Positions 24,581 through 33,700 of a DNA stretch of 64,000 nt are shown here, in pieces (position 1 is the first letter of the stretch; the number at the start of each line of letters is the position of its first letter). A model generated the notes under the pieces. The model was not told the origin of the DNA. It worked only from the letters and a program-made list of their open reading frames with translations, and searched no databases. Source of the DNA: JACCZX01 sp040003315 (GTDB lineage Bacteria; Pseudomonadota; Gammaproteobacteria; Burkholderiales; Burkholderiaceae_F); assembly GCA_040003315.1 (NCBI GenBank), contig JBDUCU010000002.1, forward strand, positions 1 to 64,000, written 5' to 3'. The position numbers and the translations under genes were made by a program.

Positions 24581-26307
24581 GCGTCGTGGCGTTGCCCGCT
24601 GCGCGTGTGGGTGGCCCATCGCGGCTCGCGCTCGCAGGCGAAGCGCTGGCTGCACGGGGAGGTTTGCTGCTGCTTGCGCTGGGCCTGTTCGTCTTCCTGA
24701 CGGTCCCGTTGGCGATGCTGTTTGCGCGCAGTGTCGAAGGACGCGCCGGAGAGTTCGTCGGAATAGCAAACTTTGTTCAGTACGTGCAGTCGCCGGCATT
24801 GGCACGATCAACGTCGAACACGCTGACCTTCGCCCTTCTGACGACGCTGATCACGGTGCCGCTCGCATTTGTGTTCGCTTATGCGATTCAGCGCAGCTGC
24901 ATTCCCTACAAGAGTCTGTGGCGCAATGTCGCGATGATTCCGATCCTTGCGCCGTCGCTGCTGGCAGCGATCTCTTTCATTTATCTGTTCGGTAATCAAG
25001 GTGCACTGAAGTTCGTGCTCGGATGGTTCGGCGTGGAATCGATCTACGGCATGCCGGGCATGGTGCTGGCGATGACGTTTGCGTCGTTTCCGCACGCGGT
25101 GATGATTCTGCTCGCCGCGCTGGCGCTGTCGGACGCCCGCCTTTATGAGGCCGCGGATTCTCTGGGAACCAGCGAGCGCCGCAAGTTCACGACGATCACG
25201 CTACCGGGCGCGAGGTACGGATTGATCTCCGCCAGCATGGTGGTATTCACGATGGCGGTGTCCGAGTTCGGCGTTCCGAAGGTCATCGGGGGCAACACCA
25301 ACGTGCTCGCGGTCGATATCTACAAGCAGGTGATCGGCCAGCAGAACTTCTCGATGGGCGCCGTCGTGGGACTGGTGCTGTTGTTGCCGGCCGTGGTGGC
25401 GTTCATCATCGACCACATCGTGCGACGCCGTCAGCAAGCGTTGATCACCGGCCGCAGCGTTCCGTACCAGGCCAGCCCGTCACGCGGTCGGGACGCGGCG
25501 CTATTGGCGTACGTCGTGCTGATGTCAATGCTGCTGTTAATCGTCGTAGGAATGGCCGCGTTCGGCTCGGTCGTCAAGCTCTGGCCGTACAACATGTCGC
25601 TGACACTCAACCATTACACGTACGGCTTCGAAGAGGCCGGCATCGAGCATGCGTACCGCAACAGCCTGAAGCTCGCAGTCCTTTGCGGTGTGCTCGGAGC
25701 AGCAATCACCTTCGCCGGCGCCTATTGGCTCGAGAAAACGCGTGGCGCCGAGCTGCTGCGACCGCTGATCCGTCTGCAGGCGATGCTGCCGATGGCAGTT
25801 CCCGGGCTCGTGCTCGGTATCGGCTATATCCTGTTTTTCAACGCACCTGCCAATCCGTTGAACTTCCTGTATGGAACTATGGGAATCCTCGTCGTATCGA
25901 CGCTGATCCATTTCTATTCTTCGAGTCATCTGACTGCGGTCACTGCGCTCAATCAGATCGACCGCGAATTCGAGTCCGTTTCCGCGTCGCTGAAAGTGCC
26001 GTTTTACAAGACCTTCTGGCGGGTTACCGTACCGGTGTGCCTGCCGTCGATCCTCGATATCGGCCGCTACTACTTTGTCAACGCGATGACGACCATATCC
26101 GCGGTGGTTTTCTTATACTCGCCGCAAACGACGCTGGCGGCGATCTCTATCCTGCAGCTTGATGAGGCTGGCGCGATCGGCTCCGCCGCCGCAATGGCTA
26201 CATTGATCGTGGTGACCTCGGCGGCCGTAACGGCGATACTGTTCGTCGCCGAATCCGCGCTGATCCTGCGCACCCAGAAATGGCGAAATACATCTTTGAA
26301 AGCGTAA
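24577..26307 (+). CDS. phnU: 2-aminoethylphosphonate ABC transporter permease, two fused membrane domains
   Basis: A 576-residue permease with about 12 transmembrane segments in two homologous halves. Each half has an EAA coupling loop: EAADSLGTSERRKFTTITLPGA in the first, at about residues 190-215, and SVSASLKVPFYKTFWRVTVP in the second, at about 470-495. The fused form replaces the separate PhnU and PhnV subunits of the Salmonella-type system and is usual in Burkholderiales phn clusters. It is translationally coupled to phnT and lies 10 bp before phnW. Confidence 0.9.
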   Translation: MSVVALPAARVGGPSRLALAGEALAARGGLLLLALGLFVFLTVPLAMLFARSVEGRAGEFVGIANFVQYVQSPALARSTSNTLTFALLTTLITVPLAFVFAYAIQRSCIPYKSLWRNVAMIPILAPSLLAAISFIYLFGNQGALKFVLGWFGVESIYGMPGMVLAMTFASFPHAVMILLAALALSDARLYEAADSLGTSERRKFTTITLPGARYGLISASMVVFTMAVSEFGVPKVIGGNTNVLAVDIYKQVIGQQNFSMGAVVGLVLLLPAVVAFIIDHIVRRRQQALITGRSVPYQASPSRGRDAALLAYVVLMSMLLLIVVGMAAFGSVVKLWPYNMSLTLNHYTYGFEEAGIEHAYRNSLKLAVLCGVLGAAITFAGAYWLEKTRGAELLRPLIRLQAMLPMAVPGLVLGIGYILFFNAPANPLNFLYGTMGILVVSTLIHFYSSSHLTAVTALNQIDREFESVSASLKVPFYKTFWRVTVPVCLPSILDIGRYYFVNAMTTISAVVFLYSPQTTLAAISILQLDEAGAIGSAAAMATLIVVTSAAVTAILFVAESALILRTQKWRNTSLKA

Positions 26308-26317
26308 AGGAATTTCG

Positions 26318-27466
26318 ATGATCCGCGGCAACGATCCGATTTTGCTGACGCCCGGCCCGTTGACGACGTCGCTTCGCACCAAGCAGGCGATGCTGTCCGA
26401 CTGGGGTTCCTGGGACGCGGCCTTTAACGGCATCACCGCCAGTATCCGGCGCGATGTGATCGACATCGTCAACGGCGGCGACGATTACACGTGTGTCCCG
26501 CTGCAGGGCAGCGGGACATTCTCAGTCGAAGCCGCCATCGGAACGCTGGTGCCCCGCAACGCGAGAGTCCTCGTGCCGAATAACGGCGCGTACTGCGCGC
26601 GCATCGTGCGCATCTGCAGATATCTGAATCGTGCGGTCGTGGATTTGGCCGTACCCGAGGATCAGCCGACCACGGGCGCGGTCGTCGAGGCTGCTCTGAT
26701 TGCCGACCCCATGATCACCCACGTTGCGCAGGTGCATTGCGAAACCGGTGCCGGCATGGTGAACGATTTGGCCGGAGTCGCGCAGGTTTGTCGCAACTAC
26801 GGCAAAGGGCTGATCGTCGATGCAATGAGCTCGTTCGCGGCTCTGCCGATCGACGTGCGCGCGATTCCGTTCGATGCGCTCATCGCGGCCAGCGGCAAGT
26901 GTCTGGAGGGCGTGCCGGGAATGGGCTTTGTGGTCGCCAAGAAGTCGCTGCTGGAAGCTCGGGCGGGCAACGCCCATTCCTTGGCGATGGATCTGCACGA
27001 TCAATACGTGTACATGGAGAAGACGACGCAGTGGCGCTACACCCCGCCCACCCACGTCGTGGCTGCGCTGCGTGTTGCAATCGATCAGTTCAAGGAAGAG
27101 GGTGGCCAGCCCGCTCGACTTGCGCGCTACAAGAGCAATTGCGCAACGTTGGTCGAGGGAATGGTGGGACTTGGCTTCAAGCCTTTTTTGCCGCCGGCCG
27201 TTCAGGCGCCGATCATCGTCACGTTCCACGCGCCTGCCAACCCGGCGTACACCTTCAAGGCGTTCTACGAAATGACTCGCGATCGCGGCTACATGCTGTA
27301 CCCCGGCAAGCTGACCGAAGTCGAGACGTTCAGGGTCGGGTGCATCGGCGCGATCGACGCCAACGAAATGCGCAACGTGGTGAGCGCCGTGTCGCAGACG
27401 CTGCAGGCCATGGGTATCAAGCACGCCGAGCCGTCGATCATTACCGCTGCGCGCAGGGCGGCGTAG
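26318..27466 (+). CDS. phnW: 2-aminoethylphosphonate-pyruvate transaminase
   Basis: A 382-residue class V PLP aminotransferase. The N-terminal LLTPGPLTTSLRTKQAML is the PhnW hallmark. QGSGTFSVEAAIG and VDAMSSFAALPID contact PLP, and AASGKCLEGVPGMGFV carries the PLP lysine. It moves the amino group of AEP to pyruvate, giving phosphonoacetaldehyde for PhnY and L-alanine. It is the last gene of the plus-strand run, and its stop falls in a palindrome shared with the convergent gene at 27473. No phosphonoacetaldehyde hydrolase (PhnX) is present, so carbon should flow through PhnY and PhnA. Confidence 0.94.
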   Translation: MIRGNDPILLTPGPLTTSLRTKQAMLSDWGSWDAAFNGITASIRRDVIDIVNGGDDYTCVPLQGSGTFSVEAAIGTLVPRNARVLVPNNGAYCARIVRICRYLNRAVVDLAVPEDQPTTGAVVEAALIADPMITHVAQVHCETGAGMVNDLAGVAQVCRNYGKGLIVDAMSSFAALPIDVRAIPFDALIAASGKCLEGVPGMGFVVAKKSLLEARAGNAHSLAMDLHDQYVYMEKTTQWRYTPPTHVVAALRVAIDQFKEEGGQPARLARYKSNCATLVEGMVGLGFKPFLPPAVQAPIIVTFHAPANPAYTFKAFYEMTRDRGYMLYPGKLTEVETFRVGCIGAIDANEMRNVVSAVSQTLQAMGIKHAEPSIITAARRAA

Positions 27467-27476
27467 CGCGCGCTAC
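27463..27476. terminator. Palindrome at the convergent gene ends of phnW and the PLD-family gene
   Basis: GTAGCGCGCGCTAC is a perfect 14-bp palindrome that contains the phnW stop (27464-27466) and touches the stop of the opposing gene (27473-27475). It could act as a bidirectional 3'-end hairpin, but it lacks U-runs. Confidence 0.35.
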
Positions 27477-29044
27477 ATGTAGCCTTCGGGCGCAAACGGC
27501 CCGAGAAACTGCACGGTGGCGCGGCGCCAGAAGCTTGCGGGTTCGCTGCGCAGCACCGTCACATCCGTGGGGTCTACCGACAGCCACGCGAGTCCTTCAC
27601 TGTCGAGCTGCATGCGCCACACCCGGTCGCTCGAGGTCAGCTGTTCGAACGCACGCGTAACCTGCGTTGCAAGTTCGGGACTGTCGACCAGGATGCCGAG
27701 CTCGCTGTTGTACCAAGCCGAGCGCGGATCGAAATTCATCGAACCGATCATCACAATGCGCTGGTCGATGACGAATGCTTTCGCGTGCAAACTGGCTTCA
27801 CTGCCGGGGGTAAGCGAGCGCGTCGACACGCGTCCGCCAATATCGGGGGGTGCGGTCGGCTTCAGCTCGTAGAGTTGGATACCGTTCCGCAGCAGCGTTG
27901 GCCGATACTTCGCGTAGCCAGCGTGCACCAGCGGAACGTCGGTCGCCGCCAATGAATTCGTCAGCGCGCGCACCCTGACTCCACGGTCCACGAGCTCCTT
28001 GAGCAAAGCCGTGCCGCTTTCGCCCGGAACCAGATAGGGAGAGACAAGCAACAGTGAGCTTTTTGCCGCGCGCAATCGCTGCAAGACTTCGGTCAGAACG
28101 AAACTCTCGACCTCGGGCGACTTGTCGGCGTCGAACTTCGATACCGGATCGACGACGGCGTGCGCTGCGGTCCATACCATCGCGCGGCGTCCTGCCAGCA
28201 CGTCACCCAATGGATCGCTTTTCGCAACCGCTGTGCCGTACGACGATGCCTTAATCTGCTGGATTCGCTGCGAAAACTCCGCCAGTCGAGCGGTTACGGC
28301 TTCGCTCCCGCTCGCGCGGTCGAGCGGAGTCACCGGCAAAGCCCACTCGCTATTCCAGTATCGATCGAAGCCGCGCGAAATCTCCCGCGTCACCGATCCG
28401 AATGTCATCACATCAAGATCGGCAAACAGTGTTTCACTCGGGCCGTTGAAGTACTTGTTACCCAGATTGCGGCCGCCGATGATGCCGCCGACGTTGTCAG
28501 CGATCCACGCCTTGTTGTGCATGCGGCGATTAAGTCGCTCGCCGTCTGCGATGAACTCGAACAGGCGTGTCAGGCCAAAACGGCGGCCCGCGAACGGGTT
28601 GAACACGCGCACTTCGATGCCCGGAACGGACGCCAGCAGCGCGAGGTCGAATTCCTGGCCGGTGGTGTGCAGATCATCGATTAGCAGTCGAACCCGGATG
28701 CCGCGCCGCGCGGCGTCGACCAATTCGCCGAGTAGCAGCGATCCGCTTTCGTCGACGAAGATGGCGTAATACTGCACGTCGAGTGTGCGCGTCGCCTGTC
28801 GAGCCAACCCGGCGCGCGCTGAAAAGGCTTCGACGCCTTGTCCAAGCAGAAACAAACCCGATTGACCCGTCGCTGGGCGCTTCGCCGCGAGCTGCTTTGC
28901 GAGCGGTGTTGCTTCGGGAGTCGCGAAGGAATACGAAGGAGTGGGCGGTTCTTGTGGGGTGGGAAGGGTGGTGCAGCCGGTCGTCACAGCGGCCAACACT
29001 CCCAATAACCAGCAAACTGCTCTTGCAGGCACGGAATTTTTCAT
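27473..29044 (-). CDS. Phospholipase D family lipoprotein (cardiolipin-synthase-like)
   Basis: A 523-residue protein with a signal peptide and lipobox VTTGC (Cys near residue 24), so probably membrane-anchored and facing the periplasm. Two HKD catalytic motifs are visible: HNKAWIADNVGGIIGGRN (about residues 178-195) and HAKAFVIDQRIVMIGSMNFD (about 415-435). The pattern resembles ClsC-type cardiolipin synthases, although those are not usually lipoproteins; general PLD activity is also possible. It sits at the end of a minus-strand run, 111 bp after the EamA gene, and is convergent with phnW. Confidence 0.85.
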   Translation of the reverse strand: MKNSVPARAVCWLLGVLAAVTTGCTTLPTPQEPPTPSYSFATPEATPLAKQLAAKRPATGQSGLFLLGQGVEAFSARAGLARQATRTLDVQYYAIFVDESGSLLLGELVDAARRGIRVRLLIDDLHTTGQEFDLALLASVPGIEVRVFNPFAGRRFGLTRLFEFIADGERLNRRMHNKAWIADNVGGIIGGRNLGNKYFNGPSETLFADLDVMTFGSVTREISRGFDRYWNSEWALPVTPLDRASGSEAVTARLAEFSQRIQQIKASSYGTAVAKSDPLGDVLAGRRAMVWTAAHAVVDPVSKFDADKSPEVESFVLTEVLQRLRAAKSSLLLVSPYLVPGESGTALLKELVDRGVRVRALTNSLAATDVPLVHAGYAKYRPTLLRNGIQLYELKPTAPPDIGGRVSTRSLTPGSEASLHAKAFVIDQRIVMIGSMNFDPRSAWYNSELGILVDSPELATQVTRAFEQLTSSDRVWRMQLDSEGLAWLSVDPTDVTVLRSEPASFWRRATVQFLGPFAPEGYM

Positions 29045-29155
29045 GTCGGCAGTATCAGTCCGCTAGGCGGGCCGTAGCGCCCTTGATTGCAACGAAGACA
29101 CCCGCTATTCCGAGGACTGCTGTGCGCAAACTTGGTGAAGCGGTTCTCCGGCGAA

Positions 29156-30007
29156 TCAGTTAACTTTCAGCGCTATGACACCCAGCATGACGGCTGCGAC
29201 GCCCGCCCACCGGCGCAGGCTCAGCTTTTCTTTAAGCATGTAGGTACCGATCAGGGTCGCGAAGAGCACGGAAGTCTCGCGCAGCGATGCAACCAGTGCG
29301 ACCGGCGCCTTGGTCATCGCCCACACCGATATCGCATAGGCGGCGGCCGATAGCGCGCCGCCGATCAATCCGTGCCAGCGACGCTCGCCCAATGCGGCAA
29401 CGAACGCCCGCCGCCTTGTCGCCAGCATGTAGATCGAGAACGGAACGGCGTCGAGTACGAATAACCACGCGACGTACGCCCACGGATCGCCGGCAAGGCG
29501 TGCACCGGTACCGTCGGTGATCGTGTAAGCGGCGATCACGACAGCGTTGGCAAGCGCAAAGCCCACCGCCTGCGAGTGACCCCGGAGCACCGGCCCAACG
29601 CCGGCGGGTCGCAGCGCAAGCGCGATAACCCCCGCTGAAATCATCAGCATGCCGACCCAGCTCAACGGCCCAGGAAGTTCGCTCAGCCAGAGCACGCCGA
29701 GCACTGCAGTGATCAGCGGAGCCACCCCGCGCATCAGCGGATACACGAGCGACAGTTCGCCCGTTCGATAGGCATTGATCATCAGAAAGTAATACGCACC
29801 GTGAATTGCGATCGACGCGCTGATGTAAGGCCAGCTCGCGGCTGCCGGAAGTGGAACGATGAACAGAATCGGCACCGTTATCGCGCCGGCGAAGGTAACG
29901 ATGGTCGCGGTATCGAGCAGCACGTCACTGCCGCCCTTGATCATCGCGTTCCAGGATGCGTGCAGCAGGGCGGCCAGCAGCACCGCAAGCGTGATTTCAA
30001 GGCTCAC
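29156..30007 (-). CDS. EamA/DMT family transporter
   Basis: A 283-residue membrane protein with ten predicted helices arranged as two EamA repeats (first about residues 1-140, second about 150-283). Typical repeats are VYPLMRGVAPLITAVLGVLWLSE and the final helix RRWAGVAAVMLGVIALKV. The start is GTG (30005-30007). The family exports amino acids and other metabolites, and the position 37 bp after alanine dehydrogenase hints at an amine or amino-acid substrate, which cannot be confirmed. Confidence 0.83.
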   Translation of the reverse strand: MSLEITLAVLLAALLHASWNAMIKGGSDVLLDTATIVTFAGAITVPILFIVPLPAAASWPYISASIAIHGAYYFLMINAYRTGELSLVYPLMRGVAPLITAVLGVLWLSELPGPLSWVGMLMISAGVIALALRPAGVGPVLRGHSQAVGFALANAVVIAAYTITDGTGARLAGDPWAYVAWLFVLDAVPFSIYMLATRRRAFVAALGERRWHGLIGGALSAAAYAISVWAMTKAPVALVASLRETSVLFATLIGTYMLKEKLSLRRWAGVAAVMLGVIALKVN

Positions 30008-30044
30008 GGCTCAAAGCCCGCTGCTGAAAAATCGGGAGCAACAC

Positions 30045-31163
30045 TCAAAGCGGCAGCACTGCGTCGGCTGGGGTGTACGGCAGCCCGAGTGCCTTGGCGA
30101 CGGCCTTGTGAGTGACTTTGCCGGGCGCAATGTTCAGTCCGTCTTTCAAGTAACGATTGTCGGTCAGCGCGCGACGCCAACCTTTGTCGGCGAGCTGCAG
30201 CGCGAAGGTCAGGGTCGCATTGTTGAGCGCGTAGGTCGATGTGCGGGGCACTGCTCCCGGCATGTTGGCGACCATGTAGTGCACGACGCCGTCGATTACA
30301 TACGTCGGATCGGCATGCGTAGTCGGGCGCGACGTTTCGCAACTGCCGCCCTGATCGATCGCGACATCGACAATCACGGAGCCACGCTTCATGTGCGGCA
30401 GCATTGCTCGAGTCACCAGCTTCGGTGCCTCGGCGCCCGGGATCAATACACCGGAGATGACCAGATCGGCGCGCAGAATCTCGCGTTCCACGTTGTCCCG
30501 ATTGGAAAACACCGTCTTCACTCTTGCGCCGAGCATCGCATCGATGCGGCGCAAAGCATCGATCGACATGTCAATGACGATTACTTCGGCGCCGGTGCCC
30601 ACCGCCATCTGCGCAGCATTCGTACCCACCATGCCGGCGCCGAGAATCACGATGCGCCCCGGGGCAACGCCGGCGACACCGCCCAGCAGCATTCCCATTC
30701 CGCCGGCCGATTTTTCCAGGCAGCGCGCGCCGGCCTGCACCGCCAATCGGCCCGCGACTTCCGACATCGGCGCGAGCAGCGGCAGGCCGCCGGTCGGCGA
30801 AGTCACGGTCTCGTATGCGATGCAGATCGCACCGCTTTTGATCAGGTCGGCGGCCTGCTCGGGATCGGGCGCGAGATGCAGATAGGTAAACAGAACCTGA
30901 CCTTCGCACAGCATCGCCCGCTCGATCGCCTGCGGTTCCTTGACCTTGACGATCAGCTCGGCACGCTTGAACACTTCTTCGGCGCTGCCGGCAATCTCGG
31001 CGCCGGCGCGCCGAAAGTCGTCGTCGCTGGCACCGATGCCTTGACCGGCATCGGTCTGCACCAGCACCGTGTGCCCGTGCATCTTCATCTCGCGCACCGA
31101 CGACGGCGTGAGGCCGACGCGATACTCGTGCACCTTTATTTCTTTTGGGACGCCGACCAACAT
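30045..31163 (-). CDS. ald: Alanine dehydrogenase
   Basis: A 372-residue NAD-dependent enzyme: MLVGVPKEIKVHEYRVGLTP (substrate Arg and Lys region), YLHLAPDPEQA (catalytic His), then the Rossmann motif VILGAGMVGTNAA near residue 170 and DVAIDQGGSCETSRPTTH. It interconverts L-alanine and pyruvate plus ammonium. A Shine-Dalgarno AGGAG precedes the ATG, and the gene follows the FAD/GcvT gene by 8 bp. PhnW consumes pyruvate and makes alanine, so this enzyme could recycle the co-substrate and release AEP nitrogen as ammonium; that link is inference. Confidence 0.94.
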   Translation of the reverse strand: MLVGVPKEIKVHEYRVGLTPSSVREMKMHGHTVLVQTDAGQGIGASDDDFRRAGAEIAGSAEEVFKRAELIVKVKEPQAIERAMLCEGQVLFTYLHLAPDPEQAADLIKSGAICIAYETVTSPTGGLPLLAPMSEVAGRLAVQAGARCLEKSAGGMGMLLGGVAGVAPGRIVILGAGMVGTNAAQMAVGTGAEVIVIDMSIDALRRIDAMLGARVKTVFSNRDNVEREILRADLVISGVLIPGAEAPKLVTRAMLPHMKRGSVIVDVAIDQGGSCETSRPTTHADPTYVIDGVVHYMVANMPGAVPRTSTYALNNATLTFALQLADKGWRRALTDNRYLKDGLNIAPGKVTHKAVAKALGLPYTPADAVLPL

Positions 31164-31171
31164 GGGTTCTC

Positions 31172-33700
31172 CTAGCTTCTTACCCGCGCTGAATCCGCAT
31201 CGTAAGGGGCATTCAAACTGACTTCGGCGGGATAACGATCGCCAGCCAGATCGATCTCGTACCGGCCGGTTTCAATCCACGCGCGATCTGCAGGGCCATC
31301 GTTACGCGCCACCAGGCCAAGCGCGACCGGCTTGCCGATCGTATAGCCAAAAGCGGCTGAGGTGATCGACCCGACGGGCTCGGAGTTGCGCAAGATCAGC
31401 TCGTTACCCCACAGGTTCGTATGGGGAGCATCGACCACAAGCGACACGATGCGACGCTTTACGCTTGACGCGCCGCCTGCGTTGGCGATGGCGATCAATG
31501 CATCGCGTCCGCGGAAGTCGGGCTTGCCAAGCTTCACCGCGAACGACAGCCCCGCTTCATAAGGGTGAATCTCGGGCGTCAGCTCGCGACCCCATGCGCG
31601 GTAGCCTTTTTCGAGACGCAGCGAATCAATTGCGTAATAACCTGCGTTAGCGACACCGAGGTCTTCGCCCGCTTCTGTCAGTGCTTGATAAACGCCGACC
31701 GCGAACTCGACGGGCACGTAAAGCTCCCAACCGAGCTCGCCCACATAGGTCAACCGCGTCGCGCGCACTGTCGCGTAGCCAAGATCGATCTCACGCGAGG
31801 TTCCGAACGGAAATGCCTGCGATGAAAAGTCGGCGGTGGATACCCGCTGCAGCAACGCACGCGATTGCGGGCCCATCACCGCAATCACGCAATACATCGC
31901 CGTGATATCGACGACTGCGCAATTCAAGCCGGGCATGGCTGAAATCGCTCGCTCGATCATGTCGCGATCGCGCACCGCTTGCGCGCTGCCGGTAACAATC
32001 ATGTACTCGCCGCGGTCGAGCATGGTGATGGTGAAATCGCTTTCGTATCCGCCGCGCGCGTTCAGCATGCCGGTGTAGACGGTGCCGCCCGGCTCTGCCG
32101 GCGGGTCGTTGGCAACCAGCAGCGCCAGCGCGTCGCGCGCGTCGCTTCCGGTGATCAGCAATTTCGCGAAGGAGCTCATGTCGAAAATGGCAACCCGCTC
32201 GCGGCACGCGCGATGCTCCGCAGCCACCCACGGGTGCCAGTTTTGATGGCCCCATGAATACAGAATGTTTGCCTCCTTGATCGATGGCGCAAAGAAATTG
32301 GGCCGCTCCCATCCCATCTTCGAACCGAAGCACGCGCCTGCCTCACGCAGTAGTGGATACAGCGGCGAGCGGCGGAACGGCCGCGCGCTTTCGAGCTCGC
32401 GATTCGGCCACGGCATCTTGTAATGCATGCCGAGCACTTCGCTGATGCGATCGGGCAGCCAGTTTTCGTTCGCGTTGAAACGTCCGAATCGGCGGATGTC
32501 GACCGGCCAGAGATCCATCGTCGGCTCGCCCTGCACGATCCACTCGGCCAGTGCTTTACCCGCACCTCCGGCCGAAGCAATGCCGGTGGAGTTAAAGCCG
32601 CAACCGACATAAAAATTCTCGAAGCCCGGGGCTGGCCCGACGATGAAGTTGTTATCTGCGGTGAACGACTCGGGTCCGTTATAGAACTGCTTGACCTGCG
32701 CGGTTTCAAGCGCGGGCACCCGGATCATGGCGTTGTCGAGCAGAATTTGAAACGCGTCCCAATTGTCGGGCAGCAATTGAAATTCAAAATTCTCGGGTAT
32801 GCCGCCGCGGTGGCGTGCACTCTGCATCCACGGGGTCGCGTTGGGCTCAAAGCCGCCCATCAGTAATCCGCCCACTTCCTCCTTGAAGTAGACGTAGCCG
32901 TCCGGGTCGCGCAGCACCGGCAGGTCGCGATGCACTCCTTCGATGCGATCGGTGACGATGTAGTAGTGCTCACACGAAAACAGTGGTACCGCGACGTCGG
33001 CCAGACTCGCGAGCTGGCGCGACCATTGACCTGCGCAGAGCACGACGATGTCGGCACCGATCGAACCCTCGTCGCCTGCCTTGTTGCGCCACGTCAGCGA
33101 CGAGATCTGCTTCAGGCGATTGTTGCGGGTAGTCGTGACGCCTTCGACGCGCACGTTCTCAAAAATCTGCACGCCACGATTGCGCGCGCCCTTTGCGAGG
33201 GCGATCGTGAGGTCGGTCGGGTTAGCCTTGCCGTCTCCGGGCAACCACACGGCACCGTGCAGGTCGTCGGTTGCCATGATCGGATACCGCGTGCCTGCCT
33301 GCGCAGCCGAAATAACTTCGCACGCGACGCCTTGCGCGCGCGCGACCGCGGCAGTGCGCTTCAGTTGAATCATGCGGTCGACGGTGCGCGCAACCGCGAG
33401 CGAGCCGCATTGTTTCCAACCTGTACCGAGGCCGGTTTCCTGCTCCAACCCTGAATACAACTCGGTCGAGTATCGAATGAGCCGCGTCATGCTTTCATGG
33501 GCGCGCAGCTGTCCCACCAGGCCGGCGGCGTGCCATGTCGTGCCCGACGTCAGCCGCCCTTGCTCAAGCAACACAACATCTTTCTCGCCGAGCGCGGTCA
33601 AGTGATAGGCGACCGAGCACCCCATGATTCCGCCGCCGACAATCACGATGCGTGCAGCGTCCGGCGGGCGTGACGAGCCGAGCAGGGTCTCGGCGATCAA
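31172..33700 (-). CDS. FAD-dependent N-methylglycine dehydrogenase-like protein with GcvT folate domain
   Basis: An 842-residue two-part enzyme. Residues 1-430 are a DAO-type FAD oxidoreductase, with the dinucleotide motif VIVGGGIMGCSVAYHL near residue 20 and GTTWHAAGLVGQ, whose His covalently binds FAD in dimethylglycine dehydrogenase. Residues about 430-835 are a GcvT/aminomethyltransferase-like domain, with DMSSFAKLLITGSDA and KGYRAWGRELTPEIHPYEAG. The family oxidatively demethylates dimethylglycine, sarcosine or similar amines and passes the one-carbon unit to tetrahydrofolate. The substrate here is not determined. It overlaps the regulator at 33697 by 4 bp and precedes ald by 8 bp. Confidence 0.87.
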   Translation of the reverse strand: MIAETLLGSSRPPDAARIVIVGGGIMGCSVAYHLTALGEKDVVLLEQGRLTSGTTWHAAGLVGQLRAHESMTRLIRYSTELYSGLEQETGLGTGWKQCGSLAVARTVDRMIQLKRTAAVARAQGVACEVISAAQAGTRYPIMATDDLHGAVWLPGDGKANPTDLTIALAKGARNRGVQIFENVRVEGVTTTRNNRLKQISSLTWRNKAGDEGSIGADIVVLCAGQWSRQLASLADVAVPLFSCEHYYIVTDRIEGVHRDLPVLRDPDGYVYFKEEVGGLLMGGFEPNATPWMQSARHRGGIPENFEFQLLPDNWDAFQILLDNAMIRVPALETAQVKQFYNGPESFTADNNFIVGPAPGFENFYVGCGFNSTGIASAGGAGKALAEWIVQGEPTMDLWPVDIRRFGRFNANENWLPDRISEVLGMHYKMPWPNRELESARPFRRSPLYPLLREAGACFGSKMGWERPNFFAPSIKEANILYSWGHQNWHPWVAAEHRACRERVAIFDMSSFAKLLITGSDARDALALLVANDPPAEPGGTVYTGMLNARGGYESDFTITMLDRGEYMIVTGSAQAVRDRDMIERAISAMPGLNCAVVDITAMYCVIAVMGPQSRALLQRVSTADFSSQAFPFGTSREIDLGYATVRATRLTYVGELGWELYVPVEFAVGVYQALTEAGEDLGVANAGYYAIDSLRLEKGYRAWGRELTPEIHPYEAGLSFAVKLGKPDFRGRDALIAIANAGGASSVKRRIVSLVVDAPHTNLWGNELILRNSEPVGSITSAAFGYTIGKPVALGLVARNDGPADRAWIETGRYEIDLAGDRYPAEVSLNAPYDADSARVRS

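Noticed and set aside
16446..27466. Phosphonatase (PhnX) or C-P lyase genes in the phosphonate island
   Set aside because: All genes were read and none shows PhnX or PhnGHIJ features; the route is PhnW-PhnY-PhnA.
29859..31175. 438-codon plus-strand ORF opposite EamA and alanine dehydrogenase
   Set aside because: Composition (Arg/His/Gln-rich) and complete overlap with two motif-bearing minus-strand genes mark it as a shadow.
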